Under the pieces are notes generated by a model that worked only from the letters and a program-made list of their open reading frames with translations, ran no database searches and was not told where the DNA came from. Of a DNA stretch of 64,000 nt, positions 53,339 to 61,471 are shown piece by piece. The position numbers and the translations under genes were made by a program. Each line of letters starts with the position of its first letter. Position 1 is the first letter of the stretch. The DNA is taken from NCBI GenBank assembly GCA_964595575.1, contig CAZQRA010000008.1, positions 14,093-78,092 on the forward strand, written 5' to 3'. The stretch is from PALSA-612 sp964595575 (lineage in GTDB: Bacteria > Actinomycetota > Thermoleophilia > Gaiellales > Gaiellaceae).

Positions 53339-54703
53339 ATGAGGGACTGCATCGTCGTCGGCGCCGGCATCGCCGGCCTCACCGCTGCCTGGCAGCTACG
53401 TGAGCGGGACGTGCTGGTTCTGGAGGCGGAGGGGCGCGTGGGCGGGCGTATCAAGTCGGAGCTTCGCAATGGCTACCCGGTGAGCGTGGGCGCCCACATG
53501 TTCCCCGGACCCGGCTCCGTCCTCGCCGGGCTCCTCTCCGACCTCGGCCTGGAGTCGCTGCGCATCCAGGGGAGCCTGCTCGGCCTCGCCTACCGGGGGA
53601 CGATCCTGGCGGGAGGACGGGTCGAGACCTACCCGCTGCGCTTGCCCATGTCCCTCGCCGGGCGCCTCTCCTTCGCCCGGGCTGGGCTGCGCCTGCGCCG
53701 GGACGCCGGGCGCTACAACGATTTGGCCCGCCCGCGACCTGGGGACACGGCGGCCTCCATTCGCGAGCGTTTGCTCGCCTTCCACGACCACTGGAGCTTC
53801 GCCGAGTACCTCGGCCCCCTCCACCCCGAGGCCGAGGCCATCTTCCGGGCCACGGCCAGGCGCCTGACGGCCGAGCCCGATCAGATCTCCGCCGGTTGCA
53901 TGATCGGCCTCTTTGCCCACGTGTGGAGCGAGGGAGGAGTCGTCCTCGGCTACAACCTGCGGGGAGGCCCGAGCGCCCTGCCTACGGAGCTCGCCCGTCG
54001 CCTGGGGGAGCGGGTCGTCCTCAATGCCTCCGTGACCGAGATCGCGCTCGAGGGGGACTCCGTCCGGGTGGTCTACCGAAGGGAGGGACGAGAGACCGAG
54101 GAGCGGGCGCGAGCGGCCATCGTGACCACGCCGGCGCCGGTGGCTTCGGCCCTCATCCGCGACCTGCCCGAGGAGACGGAGAGAGCCCTCGCCAAGGTGA
54201 GCTACGGGCCCTTCGTCGTCGCCGGCATCCTCACCGGCGAGCGGGGGCCCATGCCCTGGGACGGGCTCTACTCCTTGCTGACGGTGGATACCTGCTTCAA
54301 CATGCTCTTCAACCACGCCAACGCCCTGCGCCGACCGGGCGGTCCCCGGGAGCCCGGGGGAGCCCTGATGGTGTACGGGGGCGGGGATCTCGCTCGCCGT
54401 CTCTGGGACCTTGCCGACGGCGAGATCGCGGACCGCGCGAGCGAGGATTTGCGCCGCCTCTACCCGGAGGCAGAGGGCATCGTCCGTGACGTGCTCGTCC
54501 AGCGCTGGGAGTACGCCATCCCCTACGCCAGCCCCGGGCGTCACGCGGTGCAGTCGGCCTTGGAGAAGGGCATCGGCGGGCGCATCTTCCTGGCCGGGGA
54601 CTACGTGGGCGAGTGGACGCACATGGAGGCAGCCGCCCAGACCGCCCTGGAAGCGGCGGCCAAGGTCGCTCGAGTCCTTGCTCCCTCCTCCCCGGGAGGG
54701 TGA
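53339..54703 (+). CDS. FAD-dependent amine-oxidase-fold oxidoreductase
   Basis: 454 residues. The dinucleotide motif I-V-V-G-A-G-I-A-G-L-T-A-A is followed by L-V-L-E-A-E-G-R-V-G-G-R-I and the C-terminal R-I-F-L-A-G-D-Y-V-G-E-W-T-H-M-E-A-A, which define the protoporphyrinogen-oxidase/monoamine-oxidase/phytoene-desaturase fold. The substrate cannot be read. Divergent from the methyltransfer operon, so an amine substrate is possible but speculative. ATG at 53339. Confidence 0.85.
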   Translation: MRDCIVVGAGIAGLTAAWQLRERDVLVLEAEGRVGGRIKSELRNGYPVSVGAHMFPGPGSVLAGLLSDLGLESLRIQGSLLGLAYRGTILAGGRVETYPLRLPMSLAGRLSFARAGLRLRRDAGRYNDLARPRPGDTAASIRERLLAFHDHWSFAEYLGPLHPEAEAIFRATARRLTAEPDQISAGCMIGLFAHVWSEGGVVLGYNLRGGPSALPTELARRLGERVVLNASVTEIALEGDSVRVVYRREGRETEERARAAIVTTPAPVASALIRDLPEETERALAKVSYGPFVVAGILTGERGPMPWDGLYSLLTVDTCFNMLFNHANALRRPGGPREPGGALMVYGGGDLARRLWDLADGEIADRASEDLRRLYPEAEGIVRDVLVQRWEYAIPYASPGRHAVQSALEKGIGGRIFLAGDYVGEWTHMEAAAQTALEAAAKVARVLAPSSPGG

Positions 54704-54723
54704 GCAGCTCGTGCCGAGCTGCT
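54703..54723. terminator. bidirectional hairpin between convergent genes
   Basis: Perfect 9-base stem (54703-54711 with 54715-54723) and 3-base loop between the stops of the FAD oxidoreductase and the enoyl-CoA hydratase. No U-run; position and symmetry suit termination on both strands. Confidence 0.6.
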
Positions 54724-55543
54724 ATGTCCCGCTCAGGCTCTCCCCGTAGCGGGCGTCCCGCCAGGCCAAGGCAGCTTTGAGCCCCTGCTCGGAGGCGATG
54801 CGGTCGAACTCCCGCTGCTCGGGGGTGTCGGCGGCGTTCAGCATCGCGGAGAGGTCGAGGTTCGCGCCCACCGCCTGGCGGAGCCCCATGGCCTCGTAGG
54901 CTCGCACCAGGGCGAGCTTGGTCAATCGAAGGACGGGCAGCGGGGTGGGCGCGATCTTGCGCACGAGCTCGTCGACCGCCTTCTCCAGCTCCTCTCCCGG
55001 CACCACCCGGTTCACGAGCCCCAGGCGGGCGGCCTCCTGGGCGGAGACGGCGTCGCCCGTGAAGAGGAGCTCGCTCGTCTTCTTCTGGCCGAGGATGAAG
55101 GGCATGAGCAGGGTCACCGGGCCCGAGCCGTAGCGGATCTCGGGCTCTCCGAAGCGGGCGTCCTCGGCCGCCACCACCATGTCGCAGGCCATGGCCAGCT
55201 CGCAGCCGCCGGCCAGGCACCAGCCGCGCACGGCGGCGATGGTCGGCCGGGGGAGAGCCCACAGCTCCATGGTCATCTCCACGTCGGCGGCCAGTACCTG
55301 GTGCCAGCGGTCGGCTCCCTCGATCGCCGCTTCTGCCTCCTCGGCCAGGTCGTAGCCGGCCGAGAAGGCTCGCCCAGCCCCGGTCAGGACCACCACCTTC
55401 GTCTCCTCGTCGTCCTCGACGCGGCGGAAGGCGTCCCGCAGCGAGCGGACCATCTCCGTGTTCATGGCGTTCAGCTTCTCGGGGCGGTTGAGGACGATCC
55501 ACAGCGCGGGTCCCCGCTTCTCCTCCAGCACGACGTCGCTCAT
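54722..55543 (-). CDS. enoyl-CoA hydratase/isomerase family protein
   Basis: 273-residue crotonase. L-N-R-P-E-K-L-N-A-M-N at the N-terminus, oxyanion segments G-R-A-F-S-A-G-Y-D-L and V-R-G-W-C-L-A-G-G-C-E-L-A. The first catalytic Glu is present (G-G-C-E-L), but the second position reads F-G-E-P-E-I-R-Y-G-S-G with shifted spacing, so isomerase or other crotonase chemistry is possible. ATG overlaps the acyl-CoA synthetase stop (ATGA). Confidence 0.88.
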   Translation of the reverse strand: MSDVVLEEKRGPALWIVLNRPEKLNAMNTEMVRSLRDAFRRVEDDEETKVVVLTGAGRAFSAGYDLAEEAEAAIEGADRWHQVLAADVEMTMELWALPRPTIAAVRGWCLAGGCELAMACDMVVAAEDARFGEPEIRYGSGPVTLLMPFILGQKKTSELLFTGDAVSAQEAARLGLVNRVVPGEELEKAVDELVRKIAPTPLPVLRLTKLALVRAYEAMGLRQAVGANLDLSAMLNAADTPEQREFDRIASEQGLKAALAWRDARYGESLSGT

Positions 55544-57600
55544 GGCGTGGAGCCTCCTTCCTCCGGCCTGCGCAAGACGACGAGGGCATCCACGGCGATG
55601 GCCTCATCTCCGCAGACGACTATCGGGTTCACCTCGGCCTCCTCGACCTCCTCATGCTCGACCGCAAGCCAGCCTAGGGCGAGGACGGCGACGGCGATCT
55701 GCCGGCGCGCCGCCGCCCCGGCGAGCCGGGCAACCCCGGGCGCCTCCTCGACCAGGGCAAGGGCCGCCTCCTCGTCGAGAGGGGCTCGAGCTACCGAGGC
55801 GAGCGAGAGTGCCTCGGCCGCGTACCCGCCTACGCCGACCGCCACGATCGGCCCCCAATCGGGGTCGCGGGTTACGCCGCAGAGGACTTCGGGGCCGGGG
55901 GGAACCCGCCTCGCCACCAGCACCGGCCCGCCCAGCCGCTCCGCCGCCGCCCGCGCCTGGGCAGGATCGTCGGCGAAGAGGACGCCGCCGAGGCGGCTCT
56001 TGTGGACAGGCCCGTCCAGCTTGACGACCACGGGTCCGGCCAGCTCGCGGGCGGCGTGCTCGGCCTGCTCGGGATCGGCGGCCCGCCGGCGCTCCGGGAA
56101 GCGAACGCCGTAGCGCTCGAGGGCGAGGCTCGCCTCGTACTCGGCGAGCGCGCCCTCGCCTCCGAGGAGGTCGCGGAGATCGATACCGGGGCTTTGCCCC
56201 ACGCCGACCGGCCGGGGAGGTCGCCACCGGGCGGCTCTGGAAAGGGCCTGGAGGGCGTGACGCGGCCCGCGCAGGAGCGGGACGTCCGCCTCGCGCGCGA
56301 CGGCAGCGACATCGGGCCAAGGGTCGGCGGTGTGCACCGTCGTCACGGCGGGGAAGACGTCGCTGTCGGAGGCTACCTCGGCCAGGGCGCGCACGATCAG
56401 GGAGCACCACTGCCTCTCGCTTGCCCCGCGGAACTGGGACAGATCGACCTGGGCGAGGAGGATGTCGAAGGCGCCTGACCGAGCCAAGAGCTGGAGGGAG
56501 CGGGGGTAGACGCGCTCGGGCTCGGCGATGGCCCAGGCATCGAGGGGATTTCCGGGGGCGACGAAGTTGGGAAACTCGCTCTGCAGCCGAGCGACGAGAT
56601 CTGGGGGAAGGGGTGGGAAGGACAGGCCTGCCTCCTCGCCTCGATCGGCGACGAGAGCAGCCTCTCCTCCGGACTCGGAGACGGCGGCGACGCGGGTGCC
56701 GCGCGGCCGGCGGCGCCGGCCCAAGACGTCGAGGAGCTCGATGAGGTCGGGAACGTCGTCCACCTCGAGCACCCCGTAGCGCCGCAGCACAGCCGAGAAG
56801 GCGCGCGCCGACCCCACGATGGCACCCGTGTGGGCGAAGGCGATGGCGGCCGCTGCCTGGGAGCGCCCGACCTTGAGGCAGGCCACGGGCTTCTCCGCCT
56901 CGGTGCAGAGGGCGAGGGCTTCCTCGAAGGCGCGCGGACGGCGGACAGTCTCGAGGAAGAGCCCGACAGCCCGCGTCGAGTCGTCCTGGGCGAGGAAGGC
57001 CAGGAAGTCGGCCGCGTCGCGCACCGCTTCGCCCCCGGAGGACACGATGCAGCGGAAGCCGATGCGACCTCCGAGGGCAAGCAGTGCCTCGGCGATGGAG
57101 CCTGACTGGGAGACGAAGGAGACGCCTCCGCGGGAGAGGCTCTCGGGGATCGTCCCGATCCACGCCGCAGCTTCCCCGGGAACCACCATGCCCATGCAGT
57201 TGGGACCGAGGACGGCAGCGCCGAGCTCCTCGGCCCGAGCGGCGATGCGGGCGGCGATGGCCGAGCCGGCTGCCCCCGCCTCGTTGCCGAGGCCGGGGAT
57301 GATGAAGGCGCGGACGCCCGCCGCCGCCGCCTCCTCGAAGGCCTCCTCGAGGCGCAGGTGGCCGACGAGGAGGAAAGCAGCCTCGGGAGGCTCGGGGAGG
57401 TCGCGCACGCTGGGGTAGCAGCGCAGGCCGAGCACCTCCCTCCGCTCGGGGTGCACGCCGAACGCTGGGATGCGGCTGCGCAGCGCCGCCCGCACCGCCT
57501 CCGCGCTCCGCGGCGAGGCGCCTACCAGAGCCAACGAGCGGGGGAAGAGGAGCTCGCGCACACCGCGCAGCACGCCCTCGCCGACGACCGAGCCGCTCAT
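55540..57600 (-). CDS. acyl-CoA synthetase, ADP/NDP-forming (second copy)
   Basis: 686 residues with the same domain order as the copy at 36742: CoA-binding domain (L-A-L-V-G-A-S-P-R-S, L-G-P-N-C-M-G-M), ligase-CoA domains with a His candidate in F-A-H-T-G-A-I-V-G, and ATP-grasp (V-V-V-K-L-D-G-P-V-H-K-S-R-L-G-G-V, E-V-E-E-A-E-V-N-P-I-V). Some glycines are lost in ATP-grasp, and it diverges clearly from the first copy. Coupled to an enoyl-CoA hydratase. ATG at 57600, divergent from the TMADH-like gene. Confidence 0.87.
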   Translation of the reverse strand: MSGSVVGEGVLRGVRELLFPRSLALVGASPRSAEAVRAALRSRIPAFGVHPERREVLGLRCYPSVRDLPEPPEAAFLLVGHLRLEEAFEEAAAAGVRAFIIPGLGNEAGAAGSAIAARIAARAEELGAAVLGPNCMGMVVPGEAAAWIGTIPESLSRGGVSFVSQSGSIAEALLALGGRIGFRCIVSSGGEAVRDAADFLAFLAQDDSTRAVGLFLETVRRPRAFEEALALCTEAEKPVACLKVGRSQAAAAIAFAHTGAIVGSARAFSAVLRRYGVLEVDDVPDLIELLDVLGRRRRPRGTRVAAVSESGGEAALVADRGEEAGLSFPPLPPDLVARLQSEFPNFVAPGNPLDAWAIAEPERVYPRSLQLLARSGAFDILLAQVDLSQFRGASERQWCSLIVRALAEVASDSDVFPAVTTVHTADPWPDVAAVAREADVPLLRGPRHALQALSRAARWRPPRPVGVGQSPGIDLRDLLGGEGALAEYEASLALERYGVRFPERRRAADPEQAEHAARELAGPVVVKLDGPVHKSRLGGVLFADDPAQARAAAERLGGPVLVARRVPPGPEVLCGVTRDPDWGPIVAVGVGGYAAEALSLASVARAPLDEEAALALVEEAPGVARLAGAAARRQIAVAVLALGWLAVEHEEVEEAEVNPIVVCGDEAIAVDALVVLRRPEEGGSTP

Positions 57601-57670
57601 GCAAGCCTTAGTCTACGGAGGCAGGAGCGGGCGATTCGGCCAAGAGGAGGAAGTACAGTTTAGGCTGGCC

Positions 57671-59776
57671 GTGGGTCGCGATCCTCGCCACGATGTCCTC
57701 TTCGAGCCGATTCGCATCGGCCCGAAGGTGATACGGAACCGCTTCTTCCAGGTCCCCCACTGCACGGGCTTCGGGACCGACAAGCCGGGAGCCCAAGCTC
57801 GCTTTCGAGCGGTACGAGCCGAGGGCGGGTGGGGAGCGGTCTGCACGGAGATCTGCTCGGTGCATCCCGAGTCCGATCGAGCGCCCCAGCCGATCGCCCG
57901 TCTCTGGGACGAGGCCGACGTGCGGAACCTCGCCCTGCTGTGCGAGGAGGCCCACGCCTACGGCGCCCTCGTCGGCTGCGAGCTTTGGTACTCGGGGCCC
58001 CACGTCGAAGGCAACCTGAGCCGGGAGGTCCCGGGGGCTCCCACCCAGATTCCGTCCGACGCTTACCCCATGACCTACCCCAAGGAGCTCTCGAAGAGGG
58101 AGATCCGAGAGATCCAGGAGTCGTACGCCGCCGCCGCCTCCCGAGCGCGCCGGGCGGGGTTCGACATCGTCTACGTCTACGGCGCTCACGGTTACCTCCC
58201 GGGCCAGTTCCTCTCCCCCTACTACAACAAGCGGACGGATGAGTACGGGGGCTCGCTGGAGAACAGGGCTCGCTTCTGGCTGGAGACGCTGGAGCGCGTC
58301 CGCGAGGCCGTGGGCGACGAGTGCGCCGTCGCCTGCCGTGTGGCCGTCGATGCTCGAGGGCCGGCAGGCGTCGACCTCGAAGAGGGGTTGGAGTTCGTTC
58401 GCCTCGCCGATCCCCTGGTCGACCTCTGGGACGTGAACACGAGCTCTGTCGGCGAGGGCTGGAACGACATGACTCCCTCCCGCTTCTTCCCCGAGGCCTC
58501 CCAGCTCCCTTGGACGGGACGCGTCCGCGAGGCGACGGCCAAGCCCATCGTCGGCGTGGGACGCTTGACCAGCCCGGACCGGATGGCAGAGATCGTGCGC
58601 TCCGGCGTCTGGGACCTCATCGGAGCCGCCCGTCCCTCCATCGCCGACCCCTTCCTGCCCAAGAAGATCGAGGAGGGGCGCTACGACGAGATCCGGGAGT
58701 GCATTGGTTGCAACATCTGCCTCGTCCGAGCCCTCGGCGTCGGCAATATCGCCTGCACCCAGAACCCCACCGCCGGCGAGGAGTACCGGCGCGGCTGGCA
58801 TCCGGAGCGCTTCCCGCCGGCGCGCAACGCCGACCGCGACGTGCTCGTGGTCGGGGCAGGCGCGGCGGGGATGGAGTGCGCCCTCGTCCTCGGCAGGCGC
58901 GGTATGCGCAGAGTTCACCTGGTCGAGGCCCAGCCTGAGGTGGGCGGCTACGCCGGGCTTGTCTCGCGGCTGCCCGGCCTCGGCGAGTGGGGCCGGGTGG
59001 TGAGCTGGCGGAAGGTGCAGCTCGCCAAGCTCCCTAATGTCGAGGTACTGACGGGGCTTGCCCTTGACGCCGAGGGGGTGCGCACCTACGGCGCCGACAT
59101 CGTCGTCATCGCGACGGGCGCCCGCTGGGCTAAGGACGGTCTCGATCCGACGACGCACGCGCCCATTCCGGGGGCTGAGCTTCCCCATGTCCTGGTGCCT
59201 GAAGAGGTGCTGGCGGGAACCCGCCCCCAGGGAGGTTCGGTCCTCGTCTACGACTGCGAGGGCTACTTCATGGGCGTGGGAATAGCCGAGCTCTTGGCCT
59301 CGGAGGGCGCCCGCGTGACCCTTGTCACGCCCCTCCCCTTCCTTGCCCCCTTCCTCGAGAAGACCCTCGAGGGCCGCCTCGTCCGCGAGCGCCTCCAGGA
59401 CCTAGCCGTGGCGGTGGAGGCGGAGACGCAGGTGGTCGAGATCGGGGCGGAGGAGGTTCTGCTGCGGCGCTTGCGACGTGAATGGAGGGTGGCTGCCGAC
59501 GGAGTGGTCCTCGTCACCGCCCGCCGCTCGAACGACGAGCTCTACCGAGAGCTCCTCTCCGACCCGGCGGCTCTCGCTCGCGAGGGAGTCGAGGCCGTGT
59601 ACGCCGTCGGCGACTGCGTCGCCCCCCGTCCCATCGCCGACTGCGTGTTCGACGGCCACCGACTCGCGCGCGAGATCGACGCTTCGACGCCTGAACGACC
59701 GCAGGCCTACCTGCGCGAGCGGGGCTTGGCCGAGGCAGTGCGGCAGCGCGCCGAGGCGACCTCGGTGCCGGCGTGA
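57671..59776 (+). CDS. trimethylamine-dehydrogenase-family iron-sulfur flavoprotein
   Basis: 701 residues, three domains: old-yellow-enzyme TIM barrel (1-340), [4Fe-4S] site, and ADP/FAD Rossmann domains (380-680). It opens G-R-D-P-R-H-D-V-L-F-E-P-I and has Cys31 in Q-V-P-H-C-T-G-F-G, matching the 6-S-cysteinyl-FMN Cys30 of trimethylamine dehydrogenase. Y-V-Y-G-A-H gives Tyr170/His173, and the cluster cysteines are 344, 347, 350 and 362. The aromatic bowl that binds trimethylammonium seems lost (Ile61 at the Tyr60 position, Ala354 at Trp355). GTG 57671 fits homologue N-termini; ATG 57599 is also in frame. Confidence 0.88.
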   Translation: MGRDPRHDVLFEPIRIGPKVIRNRFFQVPHCTGFGTDKPGAQARFRAVRAEGGWGAVCTEICSVHPESDRAPQPIARLWDEADVRNLALLCEEAHAYGALVGCELWYSGPHVEGNLSREVPGAPTQIPSDAYPMTYPKELSKREIREIQESYAAAASRARRAGFDIVYVYGAHGYLPGQFLSPYYNKRTDEYGGSLENRARFWLETLERVREAVGDECAVACRVAVDARGPAGVDLEEGLEFVRLADPLVDLWDVNTSSVGEGWNDMTPSRFFPEASQLPWTGRVREATAKPIVGVGRLTSPDRMAEIVRSGVWDLIGAARPSIADPFLPKKIEEGRYDEIRECIGCNICLVRALGVGNIACTQNPTAGEEYRRGWHPERFPPARNADRDVLVVGAGAAGMECALVLGRRGMRRVHLVEAQPEVGGYAGLVSRLPGLGEWGRVVSWRKVQLAKLPNVEVLTGLALDAEGVRTYGADIVVIATGARWAKDGLDPTTHAPIPGAELPHVLVPEEVLAGTRPQGGSVLVYDCEGYFMGVGIAELLASEGARVTLVTPLPFLAPFLEKTLEGRLVRERLQDLAVAVEAETQVVEIGAEEVLLRRLRREWRVAADGVVLVTARRSNDELYRELLSDPAALAREGVEAVYAVGDCVAPRPIADCVFDGHRLAREIDASTPERPQAYLRERGLAEAVRQRAEATSVPA

Positions 59777-60414
59777 CCCTCACGCTCTACGACAATCCGG
59801 TGTCCTCGAACGCCCTCAAGGTGCGCTTCCTCCTCGCCGAGCTCAAGCTCCCCTACGAGCGTGTGTACGTCCCCTTTCGGCGACCGAGACCTGACTGGCT
59901 CACCCGCTTCCACCCCCTCGGCACCATCCCCGCCCTCGAGGACGGGGAGTTCCGGCTGGGGGAGTCGAACGCGATTCTCCGCTACCTCGCGCACCGCGAG
60001 CGACGGTACGACCTCTACCCTCTGGACTACCGCCAGCGTGCCCTGGTCGATTGGCTCCTGGACACGTGGGCGACGGAGATCCGGCCGCCCCTCCTGGCCC
60101 TGGAGATGGCAGCCCTCTTCTACCCGGGTACCGACTGGGAGGCGGGAGGCGGTGACCCCTCGGGGGCCGACGCGGCCGCCGTCGACGCCGCCCTGGGGCC
60201 GGCCGAGGAGGCCTTGGCCCGCTTCGAGCAGCTCGTCCACGGGCCCGACAGCGTGCTCGAGCGCTTCACCATCGCCGACTGCTGCGTCGCTCCCGTCCTC
60301 TGGCGCACCTCCCGGCTGCCGATGCTCTCGTTCCAGGCGCTGCCCAGGCTCGCCCGCTTGCGCGAGGCCCTCAGCGCCCGGCCTGCCTTCGCAGCCGCCG
60401 GCCCTGTGGGCTGA
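59773..60414 (+). CDS. glutathione S-transferase family protein
   Basis: 213 residues: N-terminal thioredoxin-like domain (L-Y-D-N-P-V-S-S-N-A-L-K-V-R, H-P-L-G-T-I-P-A-L-E-D-G, G-E-S-N-A-I-L-R-Y-L) and C-terminal helical domain (F-T-I-A-D-C-C-V-A-P). The G-E-S-N-A-I motif normally contacts the glutathione gamma-glutamyl group. Actinobacteria mostly use mycothiol, so the thiol it uses is uncertain. GTG overlaps the flavoprotein stop (GTGA). Confidence 0.87.
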   Translation: MTLTLYDNPVSSNALKVRFLLAELKLPYERVYVPFRRPRPDWLTRFHPLGTIPALEDGEFRLGESNAILRYLAHRERRYDLYPLDYRQRALVDWLLDTWATEIRPPLLALEMAALFYPGTDWEAGGGDPSGADAAAVDAALGPAEEALARFEQLVHGPDSVLERFTIADCCVAPVLWRTSRLPMLSFQALPRLARLREALSARPAFAAAGPVG

Positions 60415-60454
60415 GGTGCCAGCCTCGTCGGGAACGCGCGCGGGAGCGTCTGCC

Positions 60455-61471
60455 CTACCTACGGCTCGAGGGGCGAGAGGCTAGGCCTGCCGCCGGCCTA
60501 CCCAGGCGCCGCCCAAGCCGGGTCCGCAGCCTCCCCGCGCTCCGGGGTAGCTCCGCGAGACCGCCCGGGTAGAAGACCATCACGGCCATGAGCAAGACCG
60601 CGTAGATCACGAGGTTGAGTCCGGGCAGGTCGGAGAGGCTGGAGCGCAGGTACTCGGTCAAGAATACGAGTGGAAACGCCGCCACTGCCGGGCCCCACAG
60701 GCTCCCTCGACCTCCAACGTAGGCGACGACCAGGATCTCCACAGTCCGTTGGGTACTCATCACGTCCGGAGTGAGAATGCCGATGTAGTGGGCGAAGAAG
60801 GCCCCTATCAATCCTGCAAACATGCAGGACACCGTGAAGTTGAATATTCGGTATCGCGCAGGGCTGATACCAGAGGCTCTCGCGGCCTCCATGTTCTGGC
60901 CGATGGCGCGGAAAGCCAATCCCGTCTTAGTCTCTGTAATAGCCTTGAGTATAATGTACGTTATCACCAGTAATACGATGCCCAGAAAGTAGTATGGTCG
61001 ATTCGAGCTCGTCGGAAGGAGGTTAGGCACCTGTAGACCGAGAGGACCCCGCGTTATATCGGTGAGGTTTCTCGTAATGCCCATGAGAGCCAAGCCCAGA
61101 AACCAGGCTACGACTGCCGCATAGATGCCGCGAAAACGGAGCGTCAAGACACCCGTGAAGAGACCGAGCACGCCTGCCACAGCCGCGCCGACAAACAGGG
61201 TGAGCCAAGGAGAGAGCCCCGCCTCGACCACGAGCAGCGCCGACGTGTACCCGCCTGCTCCGGCGAAGGCTGCGAAGCCGAAGTTGACGATGTTGATGTA
61301 GCCGGCGGTAAAGTCGAACGCCACGGCGAGGGCTCCGAGCACAGCTGCGCTGACCAGCCACCGCAAGAGGTCCTCTCGCGAGAACGGCGGCACGAAGCCA
61401 AGCGCGAACAGCGCCGCCGTCCCAGGAAGGAGCCAGCGCCGGCCGAGCAGGAAGGCGGCTACTGCTCCCAT
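60455..61471 (-). CDS. livM: branched-chain amino-acid-type ABC permease
   Basis: 338 residues, polytopic. Family pattern: T-A-G-Y-I-N-I-V-N-F-G-F-A-A-F-A-G-A-G-G-Y (first half), R-A-I-G-Q-N-M-E-A-A-R-A-S-G-I (EAA loop) and V-A-Y-V-G-G-R-G-S-L-W-G-P near the end. ATG at 61471 overlaps the LivH stop by 13 bases. The middle of the gene has visibly lower GC (29/60 and 28/60 G+C by hand count over 60901-60960 and 60961-61020). Confidence 0.93.
   Translation of the reverse strand: MGAVAAFLLGRRWLLPGTAALFALGFVPPFSREDLLRWLVSAAVLGALAVAFDFTAGYINIVNFGFAAFAGAGGYTSALLVVEAGLSPWLTLFVGAAVAGVLGLFTGVLTLRFRGIYAAVVAWFLGLALMGITRNLTDITRGPLGLQVPNLLPTSSNRPYYFLGIVLLVITYIILKAITETKTGLAFRAIGQNMEAARASGISPARYRIFNFTVSCMFAGLIGAFFAHYIGILTPDVMSTQRTVEILVVAYVGGRGSLWGPAVAAFPLVFLTEYLRSSLSDLPGLNLVIYAVLLMAVMVFYPGGLAELPRSAGRLRTRLGRRLGRPAAGLASRPSSRR

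Noticed and set aside
57671..59776. Plain 2,4-dienoyl-CoA reductase (FadH)
   Set aside because: The domain order is shared, but the V-P-H-C-T-G flavinylation Cys, the Y-V-Y-G-A-H block and the Y-R-R-G-W-H-P region match the trimethylamine dehydrogenase group much better.
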